Shown here in pieces: positions 18,848-28,259 of a DNA stretch of 64,000 nucleotides. A program made the translations under genes and the position numbers. Each line of letters starts with the position of its first letter. Position 1 is the first letter of the stretch. The notes below the pieces were generated by a model. That model ran no database searches, was not told where the DNA came from, and saw only the letters and a list, made by a program, of their open reading frames with translations. The stretch is taken from assembly GCA_027493625.1 (NCBI GenBank), contig JAOSKM010000002.1, forward strand, positions 248,001-312,000, written 5' to 3'. Source of the stretch: Planctomycetota bacterium (lineage in GTDB: Bacteria; Planctomycetota; UBA8742; UBA2392).

Positions 18848-19638
18848 ACCATGTAGTCGGCGACGTGCACTACCTTGCATTGGGCTTGCCGGGGGCGCGC
18901 ACGCTGTTGACGGTGCATGATTGCGTGGCGCTGCATCGCGGATCGAAGTTCAAGCGCGCGGTCCTGCGCAAGCTGTATTTCCAGTGGCCGGTAACCCGCG
19001 CGGCGAGGGTCAGCACGATCTCGCAGGCGACCAGGGACGAGCTGGTTCGAGTTACCGGTTGCGACCCGGCCAAGGTGCAGGTGATTCCCAATTGCGTGGC
19101 GCCGGAGTTCCGGCCTGAGCCGCGCGAGTTCAACACCGCGCGCCCCGCGCTGCTGCTGGTGGGCACGCTGCCGCACAAGAACCTGGAGCGCACGCTTGAG
19201 GCACTGCGCGGCATACCGTGCCGGCTGAGAATCATCGGGCGCTTGACAAGTCAACAGCGGGCGCTGCTGCAGGAGTTCGAGTACGTCAATGAGTTTGACC
19301 TGACCACCCGGCAGATGGCAGCCGCCTATCGCGACAGCGACCTGCTGGTGTTCGCCAGCCTGTACGAGGGATTCGGCATGCCGATCCTGGAAGCGCAGGC
19401 CAGCGGCCGCCCGGTAGTCACATCCAACCTGTCCAGCATGCCCGAGGTGGCCGGCGACGGCGCCTGCCTTGTGGATCCCAACCACACGGAATCGATCCGT
19501 GCCGGCGTGACGCGCGTGATCCAGGATCACGACTACCGCGGTGGGCTGATCGCGCAGGGTCTGCAGAACGTCGAGAAGTACCGGCCGGAGCGGATCGCCG
19601 CAATGTACCTGGAAGTCTACCGCGAACTGTTGCTCTAG
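18655..19638 (+). CDS. GT4 family glycosyltransferase (separate gene or second half of a fusion)
   Basis: 327 residues from a TTG at 18655. The N-terminus (VVQFTRRPLPGYHSIEKLFS) looks like the first strand of a GT-B transferase. Later segments include TLLTVHDCVALHRG, STISQATRDELVRV, LLLVGTLPHKNLERTLEAL, the GT4 motif FASLYEGFGMPILEAQASG and VTSNLSSMPEVAGDGACLVD. It ends the polysaccharide operon. Its stop (TAG 19636-19638) shares a CTAG tetramer with the stop of the convergent acetyltransferase gene. There is no ribosome-binding site before the TTG, which favours the idea that it is translated as a continuation of the upstream transferase. Confidence 0.85.
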   Translation: MHGVVQFTRRPLPGYHSIEKLFSAVRGALRPLADVRVEECPHVSRSILPRIRNLRWAKRAAGRVNHVVGDVHYLALGLPGARTLLTVHDCVALHRGSKFKRAVLRKLYFQWPVTRAARVSTISQATRDELVRVTGCDPAKVQVIPNCVAPEFRPEPREFNTARPALLLVGTLPHKNLERTLEALRGIPCRLRIIGRLTSQQRALLQEFEYVNEFDLTTRQMAAAYRDSDLLVFASLYEGFGMPILEAQASGRPVVTSNLSSMPEVAGDGACLVDPNHTESIRAGVTRVIQDHDYRGGLIAQGLQNVEKYRPERIAAMYLEVYRELLL

Positions 19639-20819
19639 AAAAAGTCCGGCATCCAGGGTGTGGTGCCCGCGAACATGGCCTGCAGGGCGGCGTCGTGCTG
19701 ATCGGCGCCGGTCAGCAGACCGGCAATGCGCAGTTGCGCCGGCGCCAGGCTGCCGGAGTAGAGCGCTGCCAGACCGCGCACGTGCAGACGCGGGCCGCCG
19801 CGACCACCGCGTTCGACCTGCATGCGGCCGTCACTGAGCTGTAAGGTCCAGTCGCCGGAGTTGCCGGGCAGGGCCGGGTCGTCAATCGTGACCTGGGCTG
19901 CTGCGTTCACGTGTGCCGAGTAGCCCCGCTGCTGCAGGGCGTCGGGCACTCTCACGATTCGCAGCATCCAATCCTGGCGCTCGTGCACGCGCACTTCCTG
20001 GTTGAGCTGCAGCTCGATCAACAGCGGGTCCTGCGGTGCGGCGTAGAAGTACAGGTGGTTCGCCACGCTGCGGTTGCGGGCAAAAAAGCCGAGCAGCTCA
20101 CGGGCCGCGTCCCGTGTCAGGCACACCAGGTCGCGCGCGTGCATGTCGTAGCGGAACACAACGCCCGGCTCACGCTTCTGGATGTAGAGCGTGTACCCCT
20201 CAGGCACGCCGTCGCGCTCGACCACGTAGGCGCAAAGGGGCGTCTCGCGCGGGGCGCGTTTCACCCGCTCCCAGATTCTGTCGATTCGGTCGAGGCAGCC
20301 GTTTTCGCCGACCCGGCGACGCCGGTACAGATCGGCCAGCAACTCCTGCGCCGAGTCGTCCACCGGGCGCACCAGCAGGCTGCCATCTCCGTGGGGCAAC
20401 TCGCTGAGCCGCGCGGCGTAGGCGCAGCGAGAGCCGGCGAACTCCCAGCCGAGGTTGCGGTAAAGCTTTGGCGCGGCCGGGTAGAGCGTCGAAAGCGGCG
20501 CGCCGTGCTCAAAGTTCTCTTGCAGCATCGCGCTCATCAGTTCGCGGGCCATGCCTTTCGATCGCAATTCGGGTTTTACGCCGACACCCGCCACGCCCCA
20601 GGTGGGCACACTGCGCCCGCCGAAGAACTGGCCCATTCGGTAGAACACCAGGCCGGCCTGCACATCGCCGTCGCGCAGCAGGCGGACATCGGGGCCCGCG
20701 CTGTTGATCCAACCGGTGAACGCGTCCACGTCGCCCGCGAAGGCCTGGGCAACGATGCCCGCATAACGTCGCCGTTCGGCGTCTCCGTCCGGTTCGCCGT
20801 AGCGGGGCAGGTTGGCCAT
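19635..20819 (-). CDS. Eis-like GNAT N-acetyltransferase
   Basis: 394 residues with the layout of the Eis family: an N-terminal GNAT domain carrying the acetyl-CoA loop (VGVKPELRSKGMARELMSAM), a second degenerate GNAT domain and a C-terminal SCP2-like domain ending in PDFF; Eis proteins end in a free aromatic C-terminus that serves as the catalytic base. Known family members acetylate aminoglycosides and lysine side chains; the substrate here is unknown. The start lies 4 nt downstream of the stop of the HEAT-like gene, so it is the last gene of the lysA-lnt run. Confidence 0.8.
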   Translation of the reverse strand: MANLPRYGEPDGDAERRRYAGIVAQAFAGDVDAFTGWINSAGPDVRLLRDGDVQAGLVFYRMGQFFGGRSVPTWGVAGVGVKPELRSKGMARELMSAMLQENFEHGAPLSTLYPAAPKLYRNLGWEFAGSRCAYAARLSELPHGDGSLLVRPVDDSAQELLADLYRRRRVGENGCLDRIDRIWERVKRAPRETPLCAYVVERDGVPEGYTLYIQKREPGVVFRYDMHARDLVCLTRDAARELLGFFARNRSVANHLYFYAAPQDPLLIELQLNQEVRVHERQDWMLRIVRVPDALQQRGYSAHVNAAAQVTIDDPALPGNSGDWTLQLSDGRMQVERGGRGGPRLHVRGLAALYSGSLAPAQLRIAGLLTGADQHDAALQAMFAGTTPWMPDFF

Positions 20820-20823
20820 GGGG

Positions 20824-22083
20824 TCACTCCTGCCGGGTGCCTAGGATTTCCGCTTCGAACTCGCGACGCCAGCCGCCGGCCCAGAGCGCCTCGACTTGCG
20901 CAAGCTGCACCTGCACGATTTGCAGCTCATCGAACATCGAACGCACCTCGCTGTCGGCAGGGCCGCGCCGCTGCAGGAGAGGGCGCAGCCTGGCCTCGAG
21001 CGCGCGGCTGCGTGCCCGCAACTCGGAAAGGTCGGTGCTGCGGCCCATGCCCTCCAGGATCGCCTCGAGGCGGGCCTCGGAGTCGACGCTGATCACGGGG
21101 CGCAGCTTCTCCATGTCTGAGTCGCTGGGCGGGGCGCCTGCTATCGCGACGTCCATGGCGAGCAGCGCCACGGTCTGCTCGCCGGTCATCACCAGGTCGA
21201 GCATGACCGCCTGGGCGGCAAGCGCCAGTTCCATTCCCTTCATCCGTTTCAACTGGTTCAGGGCGAACGTTGCACGCTCAGGCCAGGGGCTGCGAGCCAG
21301 CGCGAGCAGCACCCGCACATCCTTGCCGATCAGTTCGGCGAGTTGCAGCTCGGCCGCGGCGCGGTCCACGGCGCGGGGCAGCGCCAGGTCGTCCAGGGCG
21401 TCCTGCAGCAGACGCAGCTGAACGCGCGGAGCTTCCGGGCGACGGGACTGATAGCGACTCCAGGCGGGCTGCGCGAACGGGGAAGCAATCGTGGAACGCA
21501 GCACAGCGTCCTCGGCCGCGAACGCGAGCAGCGAACCAGGTTCTTCGCCGGCCAGCACCTGCTCGGCTACGCCCTGGCCGCGGGCGCTGCTGAGCGTGCC
21601 CAGCAGGTTGCAGCATTCTACGCGCTGGAACAGCTCGAGTTCCGGCTCGGACAACCGCTTCTCTATCAACGCCAGCAGCCTGTCCGAATCGACGTCCTTC
21701 AGGCCGCGCGACGCGATGGTGCGCTCGGCGCGGCGCGACTCGCGGTTGCACAGGGTATCGAGGCAGAGTTGCGCGCGCCCCTCGTGCCCGGTGTGCGTCA
21801 GCACGCGCAGCAGGACCTCACGGCCGCGGCGCGGCTGGGCAGGCAGCTCTAGCACCAGCCGGTCAAAGTGAACAACGGCTCCTCGCTCCACCAGTCGCTC
21901 TGCCTGCAGGCGGTGTTCGGGGACGCGCGACGACAGGTACGGCAGCGCAGCCTGCAGGCGCTCCCAGTCCGGGGCGCTTGCGGCCGGCTGCTCGGATACC
22001 GGATCGTCCTGCGCCAGCACTGAGCCAAGCACCGCGAGGGCGACGACAACCAGCAGCACGATTGTGGGTCGCAGCTTGTTCAT
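20824..22083 (-). CDS. Secreted or membrane-anchored helical-repeat (HEAT-like) protein of unknown function
   Basis: I do not recognise a specific family. From the ATG at 22083 the 419-residue protein begins MNKLRPTIVLLVVVALAVLG, a signal peptide or single anchor. The remainder is almost entirely amphipathic helices rich in Leu, Ala, Arg and Glu, resembling HEAT/ARM-type solenoids, and ends in a probable coiled coil (about residues 355-410). The start is chosen because the ATG overlaps the lnt stop (ATGA), implying coupling. A scaffold role on the periplasmic side is only a guess. Confidence 0.7.
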   Translation of the reverse strand: MNKLRPTIVLLVVVALAVLGSVLAQDDPVSEQPAASAPDWERLQAALPYLSSRVPEHRLQAERLVERGAVVHFDRLVLELPAQPRRGREVLLRVLTHTGHEGRAQLCLDTLCNRESRRAERTIASRGLKDVDSDRLLALIEKRLSEPELELFQRVECCNLLGTLSSARGQGVAEQVLAGEEPGSLLAFAAEDAVLRSTIASPFAQPAWSRYQSRRPEAPRVQLRLLQDALDDLALPRAVDRAAAELQLAELIGKDVRVLLALARSPWPERATFALNQLKRMKGMELALAAQAVMLDLVMTGEQTVALLAMDVAIAGAPPSDSDMEKLRPVISVDSEARLEAILEGMGRSTDLSELRARSRALEARLRPLLQRRGPADSEVRSMFDELQIVQVQLAQVEALWAGGWRREFEAEILGTRQE

Positions 22084-23954
22084 TTCTCGATCTTGGTCGT
22101 GGCGCGGTTGTCGGCAACCTTCACCTGGCGCTTCCGCACAAACTGCCGCACGCGTCCCGCCACCATCAGCGGCATTATGCACAGGATCACGGCCATTGAC
22201 AGCCAGCCAAGCCCGCGTTTCACCATGGCCACGAACACCGTGGGCGTGGGGTTGGCAAGCACCGCGGGGCGCATCAACAGCACACCCTGCACTTCGCGGT
22301 CGGACCCGTCCACGCGCAGAGTCTCCAGCACACGGCCGGCCGCGTCGATGCTGCAGGTGATGCCGGTGTTGGTGCCGCGCACCATGGGCACGCGCGACTC
22401 AATGCAGCGCAGGCGGCAGTAGTCCACGGCCTGGTCCAGCTCCGCGCTTTGCTTGAACCAGCCTTCGTTGCTGATGTTGACGTGGAAGTCCGGGTAGCGC
22501 TCGGGCTTCTCATGCAACTCGGCGTAGCAGCCGGGCCAGGCGTACTCGTAGCAGATGCTGCTGGTGAAAGCCCAGTCACGGCCTTTCAAGCGCTCGGTCT
22601 TGGAGGGCAGCCGGAACGTGGTGAGGCGACGGCCGCGCTCGACCCGGCTGGCGTAACCCTGCAGGCCCTCGGCGTAGTCGATCATCACCTTGCGCACCAG
22701 CTCGACGTCTTCGATCGGGATGTACTCGCCCCCCGGTACCAGGTAGCGCTTGTCGTAACTGGCGGCCACGCGCCCCTGCGCGTCGAACAGCATCGCCGTG
22801 TTGTACTTGCGCAGGTCGTAGGTGTCCTGCTTCCAGGGCACGTCGCGCTCTTCGGCCGGAATGTCAGTCAGCGTGCCGACCAGCATGGGCACCTTGAACT
22901 CGTACGCGATGCGGCCGCGCAGATGCTCCACGTAGCTGGCGTTGCGGGTGCGGCCGTCGGCGGTGATCACGGTGCCCTCGAACAGCGAGCGATCGGGTAC
23001 GCCGTCAATGTAGTAGGCCGCGGACTCCGCTTCGCGCCCGCGTGTCAGGCCGTCGCGGGTGGTGCCGTAGAACAGCATGGTCTCGGCCCAGCACACCAGC
23101 TCGGCGCCTTCGTCCACGGCCTGCTTCGAGAGGTCCAGGTGGTCGGTGAAGGCGTTGGGCAGGCGCAGCGGGTCGTTGCGCACCTTCACTTCCTGGGCCA
23201 GGTTGCCCTGCACGCCGGCGATCAGCGGGCCGTCGTCGACCACGTCGGCCTCGATCTGCGCGATGCGCACCCAGCCGTAGACGCAGCTTGCCAGCACGAA
23301 CAGCACCGCTACGCCCGGCACCACGAAGCGGCGCAGCGGATCGGTGCGGATTTTCAGCTTCGCGTCCTCGCCCTCGAAGTGCAGCAGCGAGGCGATTCCC
23401 AGCGCCGTCAGTGCCAGGCCCGCCGACAGGCCGTACTGACCCCAGATGTCGGCGGTCTGCACGAATGGCGTGAACTCGGTGATGGAGGTGCCGATCGGCA
23501 GCCAGGGGTAGGGCGCCGGCGTGTTGAACTCGTGGATGAACTCAAAACCCAGCCAGCTCAGGGGCACCAGCCACAGCAGGTGGCGCTGGCGTCGTGTCAG
23601 CAGCCAGCGGATCACCATGGCACTCACGCCGTAGTAGGCGGCCATGGCGGTCGCCACGAACGCGAACATGGCGAAGATGATCCACTCATTGCCGGGGTCG
23701 GTGACCATCTGCCCCAGCCACCACATGTCGATCCAGAAATAGAATATGCCGACCACCCAGCCGGCCAGCCACGCGCTGCGCGGGCGCAGGCGCGGCAGCG
23801 CGATGAACAGCGGCGCCAAGGCCACCAGCCCCAGCAGCGGCACGTCAAAGGGCGGCTGCGACAGGGTCATCAGCACGGCCGACAACAGCACGGCGCCCCA
23901 CACACGCGGGCGGGCCTTGCCCTTCAACGGCTCGATTTCGATCGACTTCAGCAT
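22080..23954 (-). CDS. lnt: Apolipoprotein N-acyltransferase
   Basis: Adds the third acyl chain to the N-terminal Cys of lipoproteins at the inner membrane. The N-terminal ~230 residues hold about seven to eight membrane segments; the C-terminal nitrilase-fold domain shows the catalytic triad: Glu in VCWAETMLF, Lys in ASYDKRYLVPGGEYIP and Cys in FTSSICYEYAWP. At about 624 residues it is longer than the usual ~510, mainly through insertions in the nitrilase domain. The start at 23954 is an ATG; a TTG at 23975 overlapping the upstream stop (TTGA) is an alternative. Confidence 0.9.
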   Translation of the reverse strand: MLKSIEIEPLKGKARPRVWGAVLLSAVLMTLSQPPFDVPLLGLVALAPLFIALPRLRPRSAWLAGWVVGIFYFWIDMWWLGQMVTDPGNEWIIFAMFAFVATAMAAYYGVSAMVIRWLLTRRQRHLLWLVPLSWLGFEFIHEFNTPAPYPWLPIGTSITEFTPFVQTADIWGQYGLSAGLALTALGIASLLHFEGEDAKLKIRTDPLRRFVVPGVAVLFVLASCVYGWVRIAQIEADVVDDGPLIAGVQGNLAQEVKVRNDPLRLPNAFTDHLDLSKQAVDEGAELVCWAETMLFYGTTRDGLTRGREAESAAYYIDGVPDRSLFEGTVITADGRTRNASYVEHLRGRIAYEFKVPMLVGTLTDIPAEERDVPWKQDTYDLRKYNTAMLFDAQGRVAASYDKRYLVPGGEYIPIEDVELVRKVMIDYAEGLQGYASRVERGRRLTTFRLPSKTERLKGRDWAFTSSICYEYAWPGCYAELHEKPERYPDFHVNISNEGWFKQSAELDQAVDYCRLRCIESRVPMVRGTNTGITCSIDAAGRVLETLRVDGSDREVQGVLLMRPAVLANPTPTVFVAMVKRGLGWLSMAVILCIMPLMVAGRVRQFVRKRQVKVADNRATTKIEK

Positions 23955-23971
23955 GCTGTACCACGCCCCAT

Positions 23972-24774
23972 TCAAGCATTTACGGATGAAGTGGGCTTGT
24001 CCAGCAACTGCAAAAGTTCAATCAGGGGTCCGGGGTCGAAAGCGTGTGCCATCAGTGCGTCTTCCAGCTCCAGCAGCCGCTGGCCGGAAGCCGCGTCATA
24101 GAGCCGCGTGGCGCCCGCGGCTGGGGTCCCTCGGCCGTGCGGAAGATGCGGCCCGTCAGCTCGCTATCCCAATGGGATTCACACACGGCGCACTGCAGGC
24201 GGTCGCCGCTGCGCGCCCAGGGTGGGCCGCCGCACAGGGGGCAGTCATCGCCGTCGCCTGATAGCTCAAAGTGGCGCAGGCTGGCGGCGGCGACGGCTTC
24301 GTAAAGGGGTTTGAGTGCAATCCACAAGGTGCCGGCCAGCAGGTGCGGGTCGAGGCCGTGGTTTGCGGCGGCTGCCGCGAAGGTATCGCCCCCGTTCTCG
24401 CGCCACAGGGCCTCGGCCAGGGTCGGCAGGTCCAGGCCTTTGCGGCGGGCATTCAGCAAGGCGCGCAGCTCAGCACCGCGTTCGGGAAAGTCGGTGATCA
24501 GTTGCAGAACCACCAGGCTGTGATAGTCGGCCGTCAGGGGCGAGTCACGGCCCACGGCACCCAGGTCCAGCAGCGGCGGCTGACTGCGCGGGCTGATCTT
24601 CACCAGCGCCCCGCGCGAATGCTCGATGGTCTGAAGCTGCCGCTGGCGCAGGCGCAGCAGCGCCGTCATCGCGCGGCGCGACAGACCACTGTCGGCCGCC
24701 GTCAGGCTGATCACCAGGGCCAGCGGATCAAGCCTTCGCCTTGAAGCTCTCGCGTGGGGTGAGGCGTTCGCCAC
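23972..24774 (-). CDS. FdhE-like zinc-ribbon protein (frame broken near 24110)
   Basis: The intact frame runs 24774-24052 and then degenerates. A missing base near 24105-24120 restores a plausible end (RLYDAASGQRLLELEDALMA...) that stops at 23972, next to the lnt start. A helical N-terminal domain is followed by a zinc ribbon with CPLCGGPPWA and LQCAVCESHW, a paired CxxC arrangement like that of FdhE, the formate dehydrogenase accessory factor. I see no formate dehydrogenase genes here, so the role may differ. It overlaps lysA by 47 nt. Homology is suggested by the ribbon spacing only; treat it as FdhE-like. Confidence 0.6.
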
Positions 24775-26056
24775 GGATCACGTCCTCGATCGTTTCGCGC
24801 TCGCGCGCCACCCAGTACTGGTCGCCGTCCACAATCACCTCGGCGGGACGGCCGCGGGTATTGTAGTTGCTGGCCATGCTCATGCCGTACGCGCCGGCGC
24901 TGAAGATCGCCAGCAGCTCGCCCTCGGCCATCTTGGGCAGTTTGCGCCCGAGCGCGAAGTAGTCGCCCGACTCGCAGATGGGGCCGACCACGTCGTAGGT
25001 CACGCCGTCAGCGGGGCCTTCCTCTTTAATGGGCGACTTTTCACCCAGCACCGCGCCGTCTGCCAGGCCGGGCGATTTCACCGGCCAGGCCAGATGGAAG
25101 GCCTGGTAGATGCTGGGGCGCAGCAGGTCGTTCATGGCGCCGTCAACGATCAGGAAGTCCTTGTCGCCGCTGGGCTTGTCGTACACGACTTGCGTGAGAA
25201 GAATGCCGCCGTTGCCGCTGATGAAACGGCCCGGCTCGCTGATCATCTTGAGTCCCAGCGCCTTGATGCGCGGCACCATCTGGGCTGCGAAGTCGGCAAT
25301 GGGCAGGCCCTCACCCACGTGGTAGCTGATGCCGAAACCGCCGCCGACGTTGATGAATTCGAGCGGGAAGTCCTGCTGCTTGAGCTGCTGGATGAAGCCG
25401 GAGACCTTGTCGATCGCTTCGGCGTGGCGGTCGGCGTAGGTGATCTGGCTGCCGATGTGCAGGTGCAGGCCGCGCAGGCGCAGGTTTTTCAGCTCCTTGA
25501 TGCGTTTAGCGCAGGCCTCGGCGCGCGCGAGGTCGATGCCGAACTTGTTCTCGCGCTTGCCGGTGCTGATGTACTTGTGGGTCTTGGGGTCGACGTCCGG
25601 GTTGATGCGCAGGGCCACGGGCGCTTCGGTCTTGCGCTTGGCGGCAACGCGGCTGATGGCCTCGAGCTCGGCCTCGGATTCCACGTTGAACATCAGGATG
25701 CCCTGCTCAAGGGCGTAGTCGATTTCGTCGGGCGTTTTGCCGACGCCGGCGAAAACGATCTTGCCCGGCTCGGCCCCGGCGCGCAGGGCGCGGTACACCT
25801 CGCCCTTGCTGACGGCGTCAAAGCCCGAGCCCGCCAGCGCCATGGCGCGCAGGATGCCCAGGTTGCCGTTGGATTTGACGCTGTAGCAGACCAGTGGCTC
25901 GACTTCCGCGAAGGCCTGCTTGATGGCGGCGTGCTGGTTCAGGAAGTGGTTCTGGCTGTAGATGTAAGTTGGCGTGCCGACCCTGGCGGCGATCTGTTTG
26001 ACCGGCACGTTCTCACAGAACAGCTCGCCGCCCTTGTAGTGGAATTCTTCGTTCAT
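24728..26056 (-). CDS. lysA: Diaminopimelate decarboxylase
   Basis: PLP-dependent fold-III enzyme converting meso-diaminopimelate to lysine. 442 residues. The PLP lysine is in YSVKSNGNLGIL (Lys61). HLHIGSQI, GGGFGISYHVG and EPGRFISGNGG follow, with the active-site GPICESGDYF and the GAYGMSMASNYNTRGRP segment at the end. It heads the minus-strand run lysA - FdhE-like - lnt - HEAT-like - Eis-like. A dapL/dapC-like aminotransferase at 40890 belongs to the same pathway but lies apart. Confidence 0.95.
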   Translation of the reverse strand: MNEEFHYKGGELFCENVPVKQIAARVGTPTYIYSQNHFLNQHAAIKQAFAEVEPLVCYSVKSNGNLGILRAMALAGSGFDAVSKGEVYRALRAGAEPGKIVFAGVGKTPDEIDYALEQGILMFNVESEAELEAISRVAAKRKTEAPVALRINPDVDPKTHKYISTGKRENKFGIDLARAEACAKRIKELKNLRLRGLHLHIGSQITYADRHAEAIDKVSGFIQQLKQQDFPLEFINVGGGFGISYHVGEGLPIADFAAQMVPRIKALGLKMISEPGRFISGNGGILLTQVVYDKPSGDKDFLIVDGAMNDLLRPSIYQAFHLAWPVKSPGLADGAVLGEKSPIKEEGPADGVTYDVVGPICESGDYFALGRKLPKMAEGELLAIFSAGAYGMSMASNYNTRGRPAEVIVDGDQYWVARERETIEDVIRGERLTPRESFKAKA

Positions 26057-26309
26057 GGTTCGTGTACCGTGTCTCGTGGACCGTTTCTGGCTTTCTCTTT
26101 AGGCACCGGCAGCCCACGCGCAAGGGTGCGCCTGCCGCACGATCTGTGCAATGATTGGTACCATCGGTCACCCCGTCAGGACCAGACCGCTCGCTACTCG
26201 CTCGGCCCATGAAATGGGCCAACGGCTTACCGCCGACGGTTGCCTGGCACCTGCTTGGGCCGCGCGCTTGCGCTTGCGGCTCTTGTTCCTGCTGCCGTCT
26301 GCAGCACTG
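26057..26309. other. Intergenic region with a dispersed 31-bp repeat
   Basis: No gene is visible between the lysA start and the stop of the lipoprotein gene. Bases 26258-26288 (GGCCGCGCGCTTGCGCTTGC followed by GGCTCTTGTTC) match 53591-53621 at 30 of 31 positions. In both places the unit sits a few tens of bases 3' of a minus-strand gene. GCCGC/GCGGC ends could form a short hairpin, so a 3'-end or terminator role is possible. A lysA promoter presumably lies in 26057-26200, but I cannot point to convincing hexamers. Confidence 0.6.
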
Positions 26310-27112
26310 CTACTCGCCGGCGTTGGCGGTGCGGGAGCCGCGCTGGATTGTTGTGCTGAGCCAGGTGGGTTCGTCGACCGGGCGGGCGTACTTGCCGAAG
26401 GTGAACGTGGCCTGCGGGCGGTTGCCCGTGGGCTCGCGCCACCAGTGGTAGCGCATGTGGTACCAGCGGCTCTTGTCGCGGTCGTCCTGCAGCACCGCGC
26501 CTGTGTGCTCGTGCTTGCGCTGGTGGCTCTCGTTGAAGTTTTCCGGGATGTCCGTGACCATGCTGCCCATGCGATTCTGGGGCAGATGGGCGAAGCCAAG
26601 CTCGGTCCAGTCGGCGCCTTCCACAAAACCCGGGTAGAAGCGCACCACGCGCCAGACGTCGATCTGCTTGATCATCGGCCCCACGCTTTCGTAGCCGCGC
26701 TCGTAATGACGATCGCGCTGGAAGCTGGGCAGCCGGTAGACGATCTTGCCGTCGTCGTCGCGCCCCACGCGGTTCAGCTTGAAGGCCTCAACCAGCACCA
26801 GCGTCTCGCGGATCTTGCGGCCGTCGAAACGCTCGTAGATCACCTCCTGCACGATCTCCTGCACCACGGCGTTGTAGGCAAACTCGTCGTGGGCGCGCAG
26901 CTCGAAGCCGAGGCTGACTTCGTAGCGGTCTTCGTCGTACTCGGGCTCGCTGCGCAGCTCGAGTTCCAGCGTGTACTCCGGCAGAACCTGGGGCTCGACC
27001 GGCGCGGCCTTGTAGTTGCCGGCCGAGGCGCAACCGGAAGTCAGCGTTCCCCCGCTGCCAGCAGCAGCAGGATCGCTATACTCGCGGCGCGTTTGAAGAA
27101 GACGGAAGCCAT
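26310..27112 (-). CDS. Putative lipoprotein of unknown function (frame broken at 27049-27053)
   Basis: The C-terminal frame (from about 27050 down to 26310) is open but lacks a signal. The frame starting at the ATG at 27112 reads MASVFFKRAASIAILLLLAA and runs out after the C5 tract (plus-strand 27049-27053). Adding one base joins them and creates a lipobox-like TLTSGCASAG. The mature part (~235 residues) is rich in charged and aromatic residues and contains RWYHMRYHWWREP; I do not recognise a family. Its ATG overlaps the ATG of the divergent radical SAM gene (CATG, 27110-27113). Confidence 0.68.
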
Positions 27113-28117
27113 GCAAACCCTGTCCAAAACCAGCGAGCTGACCCGGGCGCCATATTACAACCCATTCAGCCGCCTGATGAAACAGTGGTTCGGCGAGCCG
27201 GCGTACAAATTGACGCTGGATGCCGGCTTCACCTGCCCCAACATCGACGGCACCAAGGCCACGGGCGGCTGCACCTTCTGCGACAACGTCAGCTTCAGCC
27301 CGGCCTTGCGTACCGGCGTGACACGCATCGCCGAACAGCTTGAGCAGGGCAAAGCCTTCTACCACGAACGATTCAACGCCCGCATTTTCCTGGCCTATTT
27401 CCAGACCTTCACCAACACCTACGCGAAGCTTGAGCGATTGAAGGCACTGTACGACGAAGCCCTGGACGTGCCGGACATGGTCGGCATATCGATCGGCACG
27501 CGCCCGGACTGCATCGATTCCGACAAGCTGCGCCTGATCCAGAGCTACGCCGACGGCAGCGCCGAGGCCTGGCAGCGAAAGAGGGCCGATGGCCGCACCA
27601 GCCTTGAACGCCCCTTCGTGTGCGTGGAGTACGGCCTGCAGACCATCCACGACGCCACCGCCGACTACGTCAACCGCGCCCACACCCACGCCGAGACAGT
27701 CGAGGCCGTGGAACTGACCCGCGCCGTCGCCCCGGACGCTCACCTGTGCCTGCACCTGATCAGCGGCCTGCCGGGCGAAACCGACGAGATGATCCACCAG
27801 ACCATCGAAGAGTGCGCGCGCCTGCGGCCGGACAGCATCAAGTTCCATCACCTGTACGTGTACGAGAACACGGTGATGGCGCGGCAGTACGAGGCCGGCG
27901 AGTTCGAGGTGCCGAGCCTCGAGCGGCACGTGCGTCTGGCCGCTGACTGCCTGGAACGCATGCCGCCCGAAACCTGGGTGCAGCGGCTGGTGGGCGAGGT
28001 CAGCAGCAGCGGCGTGATCGCCCCCAGTGGGGCAAAACCAAGCTGCAGATTTACAACCTGATTTCCGATGAGCTGAAGCGACGCGGCACCCATCAGGGCG
28101 CGCGCTGGCGCGCTTGA
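27111..28117 (+). CDS. Radical SAM protein, YhcC/TIGR01212 type (frame broken at 28021-28025)
   Basis: The cluster motif is CPNIDGTKATGGCTFC, with the long spacing between the first and second Cys that marks the YhcC family. FLAYFQTFTNTYAKLERLK, VGISIGTRPDCI and VCVEYGLQTIHD are family blocks. The frame stops at 28061 with an atypical tail; one extra C in the C5 run at 28021-28025 restores APQWGKTKLQIYNLISDEL and a stop at 28117. An internal ATG at 27177 is an alternative start and would remove the overlap with the lipoprotein start. The substrate of this family is not established. Confidence 0.87.
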
Positions 28118-28122
28118 ATTTC

Positions 28123-28232
28123 AACCACGAAGGGCCACCAAGGACCACGAAGAACTGCCATAGTCAGCGACGACTTTCGGTCGTTTGACTGAACGCCCTT
28201 TACTTCGTGGCCCTTAGTGGTCCTTCGTGGTT
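28123..28232. repeat. Palindromic repeat of the AACCACGAAGG family
   Basis: Arms 28123-28152 (AACCACGAAGGGCCACCAAG...) and 28203-28232 (...GTCCTTCGTGGTT) pair at 27 of 30 positions around a ~50-bp centre. The same words, including the trailing GAAGAACTGCC, recur in the element at 46095-46179 in the opposite orientation. It fills the gap between the radical SAM gene and the LolD-like gene and could terminate the former. A dispersed palindromic element; no ORF inside. Confidence 0.8.
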
Positions 28233-28259
28233 AAAAAACCGTAGTTCTGAACCGCCATC

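Noticed and set aside
22449-24101. 550-codon plus-strand frame opposite lnt
   Set aside because: Antisense shadow; lnt shows its full catalytic triad on the other strand.
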